Counted from the stretch's first letter, positions 25,041 to 33,475 are shown. The stretch: 64,000 nt of DNA from Azovibrio restrictus DSM 23866 (GCF_000429665.1 NZ_AUCH01000005.1:1-64000); one strand, 5' to 3'. The notes: generated by a model not told the origin, from the sequence alone. Numbers and translations: made by a program.

Positions 25041-25168
25041 GGCCGTGCCTCCGCAGCGAAATCGCCCCAGGGCCTGACGGCCTCCTGGCGATTTGACTGC
25101 GTCGCTGCGCCGCCTGTGGGCGGCTGGTCGCTGCGGTTGGCAACCAGCACACTCTTGATTTTCTTCAT
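25037..25168 (-). pseudogene. Truncated duplicate of the pyc 5' end
   Basis: A reading frame opening MKKIKSVLVANRS, the usual beginning of pyruvate carboxylases, which then loses homology and stops after 43 codons, just inside the real pyc start. The nucleotide stretch GCTGCGGTTGGC(G/A)ACCAG is repeated at 25009-25025 and 25131-25147. It looks like a leftover first start of pyc separated from the present start by about 128 inserted or rearranged bases. It could also act as a short leader peptide upstream of pyc. Confidence 0.6.
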
Positions 25169-25275
25169 CGTGACCTCGCTTTCGGGACGAACGATCCCTG
25201 CCGGGAGGGCAGGCCGCCCGGAATGGTTCGGTGTTTGGGGGAGGCTGGCCGCCCCTGGCGGCCAGTGCTCAGGAG

Positions 25276-26136
25276 TCAGACGTAACGCTTTTCCAGGGCA
25301 TCCCACTCGGGTTTGCCGACCAGGCGCTGGCGCTCGGCGAAGGGCGTCACCAGGCCGCTGGATTCGAGCACCTGTTTCTCGTCGCGCAGCACGGTCAGGG
25401 CCTGCTGCATGCCCATCACGGCGCCCTGCAGCGCAGCGTTGGCGTAGAGGACGATGCCGAAGCCGAGCTGGCCCAGTTCGTCCGCGTTGAAAATCGGGGT
25501 CTTGCCGCCGATCACCATGTTCATCAGTTGCGGCGTCGCCAGTCGCTGGGGCAGGGCGCGGATTTCCGCTGCGCTGGTCACGGCTTCGACGAAGAGGATG
25601 TCGGCGCCGGCTTCGGCGAACTGCTGGGCGCGCTCGACGGCGGCCTCGAAGCCATGCACGGCGGCCGCGTCGGTACGCGCCATGATCAGGAAGTCCGGGT
25701 CCCGGCGGGCGTCCGCCGCTGCCTTGATCTTGCTCACCGCTTCCTCGGTGCTGATCACGTCCTTGCCGGCAAAATGGCCGCAGCGCTTGGGCGCCACCTG
25801 GTCTTCAAGCTGGATGCAATCGGCGCCGGCCCGTTCCAGGGTGCGCACCGTGTGATAAACGTTCAGCGCGTTGCCGAAGCCGGTATCGGCATCCACCAAG
25901 AGCGGCACTTCGACGGCGTCGCGGATGCGCGCCGTGTGCTCGGCGATCTCGGCCAGGCCCATGAAGCCCTGGTCGGGCATGCCGAACCACATGTTGGTGA
26001 CGCCGGCGCCGGTGACGTAGATGGCTTCGAAGCCGAGATCGGCGATGACGCGGGCGGACAGCGCGTTGAAGGCGCCGGGGACGATGACGCCGCGTTTGGC
26101 GGCGACCAGTTCCTTGAGTTTCTTGCGGGTAGACAT
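25276..26136 (-). CDS. Isocitrate lyase/PEP mutase-family lyase (PrpB-like)
   Basis: A 286-aa alpha/beta-barrel lyase. It has VDADTGFGNALN near residue 87 (metal-binding Asp pair), and LEDQVAPKRCGH near 116, whose KRCGH is the catalytic signature of methylisocitrate and isocitrate lyases. Sequence outside these motifs is closer to the dimethylmalate-lyase branch than to E. coli PrpB. Given prpC, acnD and prpF upstream and no other candidate, it probably cleaves 2-methylisocitrate to pyruvate and succinate. AAAGGA precedes the chosen ATG. The inverted-repeat element copy 2 lies directly upstream, splitting it from the thioesterase gene. Confidence 0.8.
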   Translation of the reverse strand: MSTRKKLKELVAAKRGVIVPGAFNALSARVIADLGFEAIYVTGAGVTNMWFGMPDQGFMGLAEIAEHTARIRDAVEVPLLVDADTGFGNALNVYHTVRTLERAGADCIQLEDQVAPKRCGHFAGKDVISTEEAVSKIKAAADARRDPDFLIMARTDAAAVHGFEAAVERAQQFAEAGADILFVEAVTSAAEIRALPQRLATPQLMNMVIGGKTPIFNADELGQLGFGIVLYANAALQGAVMGMQQALTVLRDEKQVLESSGLVTPFAERQRLVGKPEWDALEKRYV

Positions 26137-26180
26137 GGGGAATCCTTTGTTCGTGAAGTTCCGGCCGTTCAAGGCCGTTC

Positions 26181-26349
26181 AACCTAAAAACCTCACCACA
26201 GAGACACAAATACACATGGAAGTTCAAAAAAAACAATGGCTTGCATTATCTTCTCCACTCACCTAGAAAGTGACCTGGCCTTCCAGGACAAGTCTTTGTT
26301 TTTCCTCGGCGTCTCTGTGCCTCTGTGGTTTAACTGAGGTTTTAAGGTT
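26181..26349. repeat. Short terminal-inverted-repeat element, copy 2
   Basis: A 169-bp copy of the element at 6448-6615, same orientation, with six substitutions and one extra A in an A-run. All differences are in the left 85 bases; the right half is identical. Its right end supplies the TAA stop of the thioesterase gene. It lies inside the prp/pyc gene row between two minus-strand genes, so it may attenuate or process the transcript. Confidence 0.85.
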
Positions 26350-26713
26350 CGATGGGGCTGGGGCGGCCCTCGGCATCGATGGCGACCAGTTCAAACTCGC
26401 CGCCCAGGACCGACTCGGCCGGGGCGCCGGCCTTTTCCGCCAGGCCGGTGACCTGCACCGTCATGGAGCTGCGTCCCAGGCGCACGACCTGGCCGCGCAG
26501 GGTGAGCACATGGCCGATGGGGATGGGCGAGAGAAAATTGATGTCCCGGGCGGCCGCCATCACCACTTCCTGCCGGGCCAGGCTGCGCGCCGCCATGAAG
26601 GCCACCTTGGCCATCAGCTGCAGGCCCTGGCCAGCGAACAGGGTGCCGTGGTGGTTGGCCAGCATCGGCAGCACCAGTTCGCGGATCTCCACGGGCGGGG
26701 CGGCAGGGGTCAT
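26342..26713 (-). CDS. Acyl-CoA thioesterase (hotdog fold)
   Basis: A 123-aa hotdog-fold protein of the YciA/BFIT-like cytosolic thioesterase group: LANHHGTLFAGQGLQLMAKVAFMAA holds the conserved N/D-H-xx-G-xxFAG pattern and helix, followed by INFLSPIPIGHVLTLRGQVVRLGRSSM. It should hydrolyse short acyl-CoAs, and in this operon a role in releasing CoA from propionyl-CoA or related esters when the cycle backs up is plausible. It begins 17 bases after prpF. The last codons (PIEP, stop) lie in the end of the inverted-repeat element, so the original 3' end may have been altered by it. Confidence 0.8.
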   Translation of the reverse strand: MTPAAPPVEIRELVLPMLANHHGTLFAGQGLQLMAKVAFMAARSLARQEVVMAAARDINFLSPIPIGHVLTLRGQVVRLGRSSMTVQVTGLAEKAGAPAESVLGGEFELVAIDAEGRPSPIEP

Positions 26714-26730
26714 GGCGGGCTGCCCGGCTG

Positions 26731-27936
26731 TCAGATGGCGTCGCCGGGTACGCGCACCCAGCCTTCCATCAGGATGCGGGCGCTGCGGCTCATGATCGCC
26801 TTGGTGACGGACCACTGGCCGTCAATCTGCCTGGCTTCGGCGCCGACGCGCAGGGTGCCGGAGGGGTGGCCGAAGCGGACGGCCTGGCGTTCGCCGCCGC
26901 CGGCTGCCAGGTTGACCAGGGTGCCGGGCACGGCGGCGGCAGCACCGATGGCGACCGCCGCCGTGCCCATCATGGCGTGGTGCAGCTTGCCCATGGACAG
27001 GGCTCGCACCAGCAGGTCCACCTCGCTGGCCCTGACGGTCTTGCCGCTGGACGACACGTAGTCCATGGGCGGCGCGACGAAGGCGATCTTGGGCGTGTGC
27101 TGGCGCCTGGGGGCATCTTCCAGCCTGTCGATCAGGCCCATCTTCAGGGCGCCGATGGCGCGCAGGGTCTCGAAGCCGGCCAGGGCCTCGGGGTCGCCGT
27201 TGATGGCCTCCTGGAGTTCGGTGCCCCGGTAGCCGATGTCGGCGGCGTTCACGAAAATGGTGGGGATGCCGGCGTTGATCAGGGTGGCCTGGAGCCGGCC
27301 GCCCACCACCAGGGATGCCGGCACTTCCAGCTCGTCTACCACCTGGCCGGTGGGGAACATGGAGCCGCCGCCCTCATCTTCGCCCGCATCGGCGGGGTCG
27401 AGGAATTCCAGCACGATCTCGGCGGCCGGGAAGGTCACCCCATCCAGTTCGAAGTCGCCGGTTTCCTGCACCTGGCCGTTGCTGACCGGCACATGGGCGA
27501 TGATGGTCTTGCCGATGTTGGCCTGCCAGATGCGCACCGTGCACACCCCGTTCCGGGGGATGCGCTCCGGGGCCACGTAGCCGGCGTGAAGGGCGAAGGC
27601 GCCGGCGGCCGTAGACAGGTTGCCGCAGTTGCCGGACCAGTCCACGAAATCGCTGTCGATGGCCACCTGGCCGTAAAGGTAATCCACGTCGTGGCCGGGC
27701 CGGTCGGACCTGGACAGGATCACGCACTTGCTGGTGCTGGAAGTGGCGCCGCCCATGCCGTCGATGTGCTTGGCGTAGGGGTCGGGGCTGCCGATCACCC
27801 GCTGGAACAGCCGGTTGCGCGCTGCGCCCGGCACCCGGCAGGGTTCGGGCAGGTCTTCCAGGCGGAAGAACACCCCCTTGCTGGTGCCGCCGCGCATGTA
27901 GGTGGCGGGGATGCGGATTTGCGGAACTTGAGACAT
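26731..27936 (-). CDS. prpF: 2-methylaconitate isomerase PrpF
   Basis: A 401-aa DAP-epimerase-fold isomerase needed with AcnD: it converts the trans-methylaconitate that AcnD makes to the cis form. It begins with PATYMRGGTSKGVFF and has DWSGNCGNLSTAAGAFAL near residue 105, both PrpF hallmarks, and VNAADIGYRG and MGKLHHAMMGTAAVAI later. Length is typical (390-400). The start overlaps the acnD stop by one base (TGATG), so the pair is translated together. Confidence 0.94.
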   Translation of the reverse strand: MSQVPQIRIPATYMRGGTSKGVFFRLEDLPEPCRVPGAARNRLFQRVIGSPDPYAKHIDGMGGATSSTSKCVILSRSDRPGHDVDYLYGQVAIDSDFVDWSGNCGNLSTAAGAFALHAGYVAPERIPRNGVCTVRIWQANIGKTIIAHVPVSNGQVQETGDFELDGVTFPAAEIVLEFLDPADAGEDEGGGSMFPTGQVVDELEVPASLVVGGRLQATLINAGIPTIFVNAADIGYRGTELQEAINGDPEALAGFETLRAIGALKMGLIDRLEDAPRRQHTPKIAFVAPPMDYVSSSGKTVRASEVDLLVRALSMGKLHHAMMGTAAVAIGAAAAVPGTLVNLAAGGGERQAVRFGHPSGTLRVGAEARQIDGQWSVTKAIMSRSARILMEGWVRVPGDAI

Positions 27937-30599
27937 CAGGCGATTTCCTTCCTTTGGGTGGACTCGGCGGCCAGAAAATCTTGCGCGAAGCGCTGCAGCA
28001 CGCCGCCGGCCGCGTAGATCGACACTTCCTCGGCGGTATCCAGGCGGCAGATGACCGGCACTTCCAGGGTTTCCCCGTTCTTGCGATGGATGAGCAATGT
28101 CAGTTCGGCGCGCGGCCTGCGCTCGCCGACCACGTCGTAGGTCTCGCTGCCGTCCAGGCCCAGCGTCAGGCGCGTGGTGCCCGGCTTGAACTCCAGGGGC
28201 AGCACCCCCATACCGATCAGGTTGGTGCGATGGATGCGCTCGAAGCCTTCGGCGACGATGGCTTCCACCCCGGCCAGGCGCACCCCCTTGGCGGCCCAGT
28301 CGCGGCTCGAACCCTGGCCGTAGTCGGCCCCGGCGATGATGATCAGGGGCTGCCGGCGGGCCAGGTAGGTTTCGATGGCCTCCCACATGCGCATGACCTG
28401 GCCCTCGGGCTCCACCCGGGTCAGGGAACCCTTCTGCACCACCCCATCGACCACGGCCATTTCATTGACCAGCTGGGGATTGGCGAAGGTGGCGCGCATG
28501 GCGGTCAGGTGGTCGCCCCGGTGGGTGGCGTAGGAGTTGAAGTCCTCCTCCGGCAGGCCCATCTTCGCCAGGTATTCCCCGGCGGCGGAGCTGGCCAGGA
28601 TGGCGTTCGACGGCGACAGGTGATCGGTGGTGATGTTGTCGGGCAGCACGGCGAGCGGGCGCATGCCCTTCAGGGTGCGCGGGTTGGCGGCCAGGGCGCC
28701 GACCCCTTCGGTGTCCCAGTAGGGCGGCCGGCGGATGTAGGTGGATTGGGGGCGCCAGTCGTAGAGGGGGCGGGTCTGTGCCGTCTGCTCCCGGTGGAGG
28801 GCGAACATCGGTGCATAGACCTGATGGAACATTTCCGGCTGGACGCAGCGGGCGACGATGGCGTCGATTTCCGCGTCGCTGGGCCACAGGTCCTGGAGGC
28901 GGATTTCCTTGCCCTTGACCTCGGCCAGCACCTCCTGCTCGATGTCGAAGCGGATGGTGCCGGCGATGGCGTAGGCCACCACCAGGGGCGGCGAGGCCAG
29001 GAAGGCCTGCTTGGCGTAGGGGTGGATGCGGCCGTCGAAGTTGCGGTTGCCGGAGAGCACGGCGGTGGTGTAGACGTCCCGCTCGATGATCTCCTGCTGA
29101 ATCTTCGGATCCAGGGCGCCGGACATGCCGTTGCAGGTGGTGCAGGCGTAGCCGACGATGCCGAACCCCAGCTTTTCCAGTTCCGGCAGCAGGCCGGCGG
29201 CTTCCAGATAGAGCCGGGCCACTTGGGAGCCGGGGGCGAAGGAGGTTTTCACCCAGGGCTTGCGCACCAGCCCCAGGGCGTTGGCCTTCTTCGCCAGCAG
29301 GCCGGCGGCAACTAGGTTGCGGGGGTTCGAGGTGTTGGTGCAGCTGGTGATGGCGGCGATGATCACGGCGCCGTCGGGCAGGCGGCCGCAACGTTCGTCG
29401 AGCCAGGCCCGGTCCAGCTCGCTCCTGGTCTGGGCGGCGATGCCGCGCTCCTTCAGGGCCGAGGTGGGCAGCCGCTTGTGGGGGTTGGAGGGGCCGGCCA
29501 TGTTGCGCACTACGGTAGACAGGTCGAAGGCCAGGGTGCGTTCGTACTCGGCGGAGCTGAGCGCCTCGGCCCACAGGCCCGTGGTCTTCGCGTAGTGCTC
29601 CACCAGGGCCACCTGCTCCGGTTCGCGGCCGGTGAGTTTCAGGTAGGCGATGGTCTGCTGGTCGATGTGGAACATCGCGGCGGTGGCGCCGTACTCCGGA
29701 CACATGTTGGAAATGGTGGCCCGGTCGCCGATGGAGAGGCTGTCCGCGCCTTCTCCGAAGAACTCCACCCAGGCGCCCACCACCTTCTCCTTTCTCAGGA
29801 ACTCGGTCAGGGCCAGCACGATGTCGGTGGCGGTGATGCCGGGCTGGCGCTGGCCGCTCAGGCGGACCCCGACGATGTCGGGCAGGCGCATCATGGAGGC
29901 CCGGCCCAGCATCACGGTTTCGGCCTCCAGCCCGCCGACGCCGATGGCGATCACGCCCAGGGCGTCCACGTGGGGCGTGTGGCTGTCGGTGCCGACGCAG
30001 GTGTCGGGGAAGGCCACGCTCTTGCCGTTCCCATCCTGGCGCACCTGGATCACCGGCGACATTTTTTCCAGGTTGATCTGGTGCATGATGCCGTTCCCGG
30101 CCGGGATCACGTCCACGTTCTCGAAGGCCCGTTTCGTCCACTCGATGAAGTGGAAGCGGTCCTCGTTGCGGCGCTCCTCCACGGCCCGGTTCTTCTCGAA
30201 GGCCTCCGGGTCGAAGCCGCCGTATTCGACGGCCAGGGAGTGGTCGACGATCAGCTGGGTCGGCACCACCGGGTTCACCTTGGCCGGGTCGCCCCCCTGG
30301 TCGGCGATGGCATCGCGCAGGCCGGCCAGGTCCACCAGGGCGGTCTGACCGAGGATGTCGTGGCACACCACCCGGGCCGGATACCAGGGGAAATCCAGGT
30401 CGCGCCGGCGCTCGATGATCTGGGTCAGGGCGGCGCTCAGCAGCGCCGGGTCGCAGCGGCGCACCAGCTGCTCGGCCAGCACCCGGGAAACGTAGGGCAG
30501 GCCGGCGTAGGCCCCGGGCCTGATGGCCTCGACGGCGGCGCGGGTGTCGAAGTAGTCATGGGGCGTGCCGGGCAGGGGTTTGCGGTAAGCGGTGTTCAT
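27936..30599 (-). CDS. acnD: Fe-S 2-methylcitrate dehydratase AcnD
   Basis: An 887-aa aconitase-superfamily enzyme that dehydrates 2-methylcitrate. Iron-sulfur ligands are in ITSCTNTSNPRN near residue 421 and YACTTCNGMSGALDP near 486; the NGMSGALDP form separates AcnD from ordinary AcnA (IGNSG). Other landmarks are FPDTCVGTDSHTPHVDALGV and the swivel-domain GADYGQGSSRDWAAKG. The MNTAYRK start follows prpC by about 13 bases; earlier in-frame Met codons lie within prpC. Neighbours prpC and prpF confirm the assignment. Confidence 0.95.
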   Translation of the reverse strand: MNTAYRKPLPGTPHDYFDTRAAVEAIRPGAYAGLPYVSRVLAEQLVRRCDPALLSAALTQIIERRRDLDFPWYPARVVCHDILGQTALVDLAGLRDAIADQGGDPAKVNPVVPTQLIVDHSLAVEYGGFDPEAFEKNRAVEERRNEDRFHFIEWTKRAFENVDVIPAGNGIMHQINLEKMSPVIQVRQDGNGKSVAFPDTCVGTDSHTPHVDALGVIAIGVGGLEAETVMLGRASMMRLPDIVGVRLSGQRQPGITATDIVLALTEFLRKEKVVGAWVEFFGEGADSLSIGDRATISNMCPEYGATAAMFHIDQQTIAYLKLTGREPEQVALVEHYAKTTGLWAEALSSAEYERTLAFDLSTVVRNMAGPSNPHKRLPTSALKERGIAAQTRSELDRAWLDERCGRLPDGAVIIAAITSCTNTSNPRNLVAAGLLAKKANALGLVRKPWVKTSFAPGSQVARLYLEAAGLLPELEKLGFGIVGYACTTCNGMSGALDPKIQQEIIERDVYTTAVLSGNRNFDGRIHPYAKQAFLASPPLVVAYAIAGTIRFDIEQEVLAEVKGKEIRLQDLWPSDAEIDAIVARCVQPEMFHQVYAPMFALHREQTAQTRPLYDWRPQSTYIRRPPYWDTEGVGALAANPRTLKGMRPLAVLPDNITTDHLSPSNAILASSAAGEYLAKMGLPEEDFNSYATHRGDHLTAMRATFANPQLVNEMAVVDGVVQKGSLTRVEPEGQVMRMWEAIETYLARRQPLIIIAGADYGQGSSRDWAAKGVRLAGVEAIVAEGFERIHRTNLIGMGVLPLEFKPGTTRLTLGLDGSETYDVVGERRPRAELTLLIHRKNGETLEVPVICRLDTAEEVSIYAAGGVLQRFAQDFLAAESTQRKEIA

Positions 30600-30612
30600 G
30601 GCGCGCATCATC

Positions 30613-31767
30613 TTACTGGCGTTGATCGATGGGCAGGAAGGCACGGTCTTCCGGTCCCACGTAGTTGGCGCTGGGGCGGATGATCTTGTTGTCGATGCGC
30701 TGCTCGATGATGTGGGCGGCCCAGCCGGAGGTGCGGGCGATCACGAACAGGGGCGTGAACATGGCGGTGGGCACGCCCATCATGTGGTAGCTGACGGCGC
30801 TGAACCAGTCCAGGTTGGGGAACATCTGCTTGACCTCCCACATCACTGCTTCCAGGCGGGCGGCGATGTCGAACATCTTGGTGGAGCCGGCATCCACGGA
30901 TAGCTGGTGGGCGACCCCCTTGATCACCTGGTTGCGGGGGTCGGAAACCGTATACACCGGGTGCCCGAAGCCGATCACCACTTCCTTGTTTTCCACCCGG
31001 CGGCGGATGTCGGCTTCCGCCTCATCCGGGTTGTCATAGCGCTTCTGGATTTCGAAGGCCACCTCGTTGGCGCCCCCGTGTTTGGGACCACGCAGGGCGC
31101 CGATGGCGCCGGTGATGGCGGAATACATGTCGGAACCGGTGCCGGCGATGACGCGGCCGGTGAAGGTGGAGGCGTTGAATTCATGCTCGGCGTAGAGGAT
31201 CAGCGAGGTGTGCATGGCCCGCTCCCACAGGGCCGAGGGCTTCTGGCCATGGAGCAGGTGCAGGAAATGGGCGCCGATGGAGTCGTCGTCGGTTTCCACC
31301 TCGATGCGCTTGCCGTTGGTGCTCCAGTGGTACCAGTAGAGCAGCATGGAGCCCAGGGAAGCCAGCAGCCGGTCGGCGATGTCCCGGGCGCCGGGGATGT
31401 TGTGGTCATCCTTTTCCGGCAGGGCGCAGCCCAGGGCCGAGACGCCGGTGCGCATCACGTCCATGGGGTGGGCCGAGGCGGGCAGGCTTTCCAGCGCTTC
31501 CTTGACGCTGGTGGGCAGGCCGCGCAGGGCTTTCAGTCTGGCCTTGTAGGCCTTGAGCTCGGCTCCGGTGGGCAGCTTGCCGTGCACCAGCAGGTGGGCC
31601 ACCTCCTCGAAGTCGCAGCGCTCGGCGATGTCGAGAATATCGTAGCCCCGGTAATGCAGGTCGTTGCCCGATTTGCCGACGGTGCACAGGGCCGTGTTGC
31701 CGGCGGTGACGCCCGACAGGGCAACGGACTTCTTGGGTTTGAAAACGGCTTCCTGGGTCTGGCTCAT
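30613..31767 (-). CDS. prpC: 2-methylcitrate synthase
   Basis: A 384-aa citrate-synthase-fold enzyme condensing propionyl-CoA with oxaloacetate. Seen: LSGVTAGNTALCTVGKSGND and LHYRGYDILDIA at the N-terminus, LYAEHEFNASTFTGRVIAGT near residue 190, GPKHGGANEVAFE, and the catalytic IGFGHPVYTVSDPRN near 270. The AG.TALCTV form of the N-terminus is that of methylcitrate rather than citrate synthases. Start has AGGAGA upstream. It is the first gene of the minus-strand row and faces a regulator gene across 185 bases carrying repeated TTTGCRA motifs. Confidence 0.94.
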   Translation of the reverse strand: MSQTQEAVFKPKKSVALSGVTAGNTALCTVGKSGNDLHYRGYDILDIAERCDFEEVAHLLVHGKLPTGAELKAYKARLKALRGLPTSVKEALESLPASAHPMDVMRTGVSALGCALPEKDDHNIPGARDIADRLLASLGSMLLYWYHWSTNGKRIEVETDDDSIGAHFLHLLHGQKPSALWERAMHTSLILYAEHEFNASTFTGRVIAGTGSDMYSAITGAIGALRGPKHGGANEVAFEIQKRYDNPDEAEADIRRRVENKEVVIGFGHPVYTVSDPRNQVIKGVAHQLSVDAGSTKMFDIAARLEAVMWEVKQMFPNLDWFSAVSYHMMGVPTAMFTPLFVIARTSGWAAHIIEQRIDNKIIRPSANYVGPEDRAFLPIDQRQ

Positions 31768-31828
31768 CCGGGTCTCCTGGATTTTCGTGGTCGATGGGGT
31801 GGGGCGCCGCCCCTGGGGGTCCTTGTGC

Positions 31829-31931
31829 TTTGCAAGGATTGTTTGCAATATACGCATCCATAAATGAACATAAAGCCCTGAATTGGCGTGATTTTGCGAA
31901 GTCGGTTCAGTGAATTTGCGAATATTGCAAA
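31829..31931. promoter_or_regulatory. Array of five TTTGCRA motifs, likely ScfR operators
   Basis: Within the prpC/regulator intergenic region: TTTGCAA at 31829 and 31842, TTTGCGAA at 31893 and 31915, and ATTGCAAA (the reverse form) at 31924. Regulators of the RamB/PrpR/ScfR type are known to bind TTTGCAAA-like sequences. Two motifs lie by the prpC start and three by the regulator start, so both directions could be controlled. The assignment is by motif and position. Confidence 0.55.
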
Positions 31932-31952
31932 TATTTCGAATGCGGAGTGCCA

Positions 31953-33386
31953 ATGAAAAAGACCTTCATGGGGGTGCGCCTCCGGCGCCTGCGGGAGGAA
32001 CGGGGCCTGACCCAAGTGGCCCTGGCCCGGGCCCTGGAGCTTTCCCCCAGCTACCTGAACCAGCTGGAGCAGAACCAGCGGCCTCTGACCGTGCCGGTGC
32101 TGCTCAAGCTCAATGCCGTGTTCGGGGTCGATGTGCAGCGCTTTTCCGAGGATGATGAGGCGCGGTTGATCGCCGACCTGCGGGAGGTGCTGGGCGAAGC
32201 GCCCGGGGGCGAGGCGGTGGCCCAGGCGGAAATCCGCGAGCTGGCGGCCAGCATGCCCGCCGTGGCCCGGGTCCTGGTGGCCCTGGGCCGGCGCCAGCGG
32301 GATGCCCTGGAGCGGGAAGAGGCCTGGGCCGCCCGCCTGGGCCTGGACCGGGGCGAGGTGGCCGCGGCCAAGCCCATGCCTTACGAGGAGGTGCGGGATT
32401 TCTTCTACGCCCGGCACAACTATATCGACGAGCTGGACAGCCTGGCCGAGCGCCTGTTCGAGGCCTGGCTCCTGAGCCCCGGCGCGGTGGCGGCGGGGCT
32501 GGAATTGCGCCTGCTTCAGGCCCACGGGGTCCAGGTGCTGCGGGATCTGGGGCTGGAGGAGGGCGGGCCGGCCGGGGCCGAGGCCCTGCGCCTGTTCGAT
32601 CCCGGCCGCCGGCTGCTGCGGCTTTCCGCCCATCTGGCCCCCGGACAGCAGGCTTTCCAGATGGCCACGGAGCTGGCCTTCCTGGAGGCCGGCGACTTGA
32701 TCCGGGAGCTGGCCGAGGGCGCGGCCCTGAGCAGTGAGGAAGCCCGCCGCCTGGCCCGCATCGGTCTGGCCAACTACTTTGCCGGGGCCCTGGTGCTGCC
32801 TTACCGGCGCTTCCTGGCAGCGGCCGAGCAGCTGCGTTACGACATCGAGCGCCTGGGACAGGCCTTCGGCGTGGCCTTCGAAACGGTCTGCCACCGGCTG
32901 TCCACCCTGCAGCGCCCGGAAGCCCGGGGGGTGCCCTTCTTCTTCGTGCGGGTGGATAGGGCTGGCAACATCTCCAAGCGCCAGTCGGCCACGGACTTCC
33001 ACTTTTCCCGGATCGGCGGCACCTGCCCCCTGTGGAACGTGTACGAAGCCTTTGCCCAGCCTGGCCGGGTGCTCACCCAGCTGGCGGCCATGCCCGACGG
33101 GCGGGCCTACCTGTGGGTGGCACGCAGCGTTTCCCGGGGCTACGGGGGTTACGGGGCCCCGGGCAAGACCTTTGCCGTGGGCCTGGGCTGCGACCTGCGT
33201 CACGGGGAGCGCCTGATTTATTCCAAGGGCCTGAATCTGCGCGACCCGGAGGCCTATACCCCCATCGGCGCCGGCTGCAAGGTGTGCGAGCGGGAGGCCT
33301 GTCCCCAGCGGGCCTTCCCCCCCGTGGGCCGGGCTCTGGCGGTGGACGAGCACAGCAGCCGGTTTGCTCCCTATCCGGTGCGCTGA
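31953..33386 (+). CDS. ScfR-type (short-chain fatty-acyl) XRE regulator
   Basis: A 477-aa regulator. Residues 5-60 are an XRE HTH (RLRRLREERGLTQVALARAL, LSPSYLNQLEQNQRPLTVPV). The middle (150-310) is an IrrE/ImmA-like region without a zinc HExxH; instead it reads QMATELAFLE. The end (320-470) is the ScfR/DUF2083 domain with HFSRIGGTCPLWN and a cysteine cluster GCKVCEREACPQR. Mycobacterial PrpR and corynebacterial RamB share this build; PrpR senses propionyl-CoA. Divergent from prpC, it is the probable controller. The ATG with GGAG is preferred over a GTG two codons earlier. Confidence 0.88.
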   Translation: MKKTFMGVRLRRLREERGLTQVALARALELSPSYLNQLEQNQRPLTVPVLLKLNAVFGVDVQRFSEDDEARLIADLREVLGEAPGGEAVAQAEIRELAASMPAVARVLVALGRRQRDALEREEAWAARLGLDRGEVAAAKPMPYEEVRDFFYARHNYIDELDSLAERLFEAWLLSPGAVAAGLELRLLQAHGVQVLRDLGLEEGGPAGAEALRLFDPGRRLLRLSAHLAPGQQAFQMATELAFLEAGDLIRELAEGAALSSEEARRLARIGLANYFAGALVLPYRRFLAAAEQLRYDIERLGQAFGVAFETVCHRLSTLQRPEARGVPFFFVRVDRAGNISKRQSATDFHFSRIGGTCPLWNVYEAFAQPGRVLTQLAAMPDGRAYLWVARSVSRGYGGYGAPGKTFAVGLGCDLRHGERLIYSKGLNLRDPEAYTPIGAGCKVCEREACPQRAFPPVGRALAVDEHSSRFAPYPVR

Positions 33387-33420
33387 TCCAGCCATGGTCC
33401 GCCTGGACCATGGCTGGATC
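33385..33420 (+). terminator. Perfect 16-bp hairpin after the ScfR-type gene
   Basis: GATCCAGCCATGGTCC, loop GCCT, GGACCATGGCTGGATC; the first bases overlap the stop codon. Very stable, but followed by AGGGGGGC rather than a T-run. It most likely ends or stabilises the regulator transcript. Confidence 0.6.
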
Positions 33421-33475
33421 AGGGGGGCAGGGGCTGGAGTAGAATCGGCGGGCCCTTCTTGACGGGACATGCTCC

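Noticed and set aside
22071..25490. An 1,139-codon open frame on the plus strand opposite pyc
   Set aside because: It mirrors the high-GC pyc gene, reads as His/Gly/Gln-rich sequence without motifs, and has no ribosome-binding site. It is an antisense shadow.
25276..26136. Oxaloacetate decarboxylase assignment for the ICL/PEPM-family gene
   Set aside because: The KRCGH catalytic motif of lyases is intact, which the characterised oxaloacetate decarboxylases of this superfamily lack; context favours methylisocitrate cleavage.
27936..30599. Ordinary aconitase AcnA
   Set aside because: The CTTCNGMSGALDP motif and the overlapping prpF and neighbouring prpC indicate AcnD.
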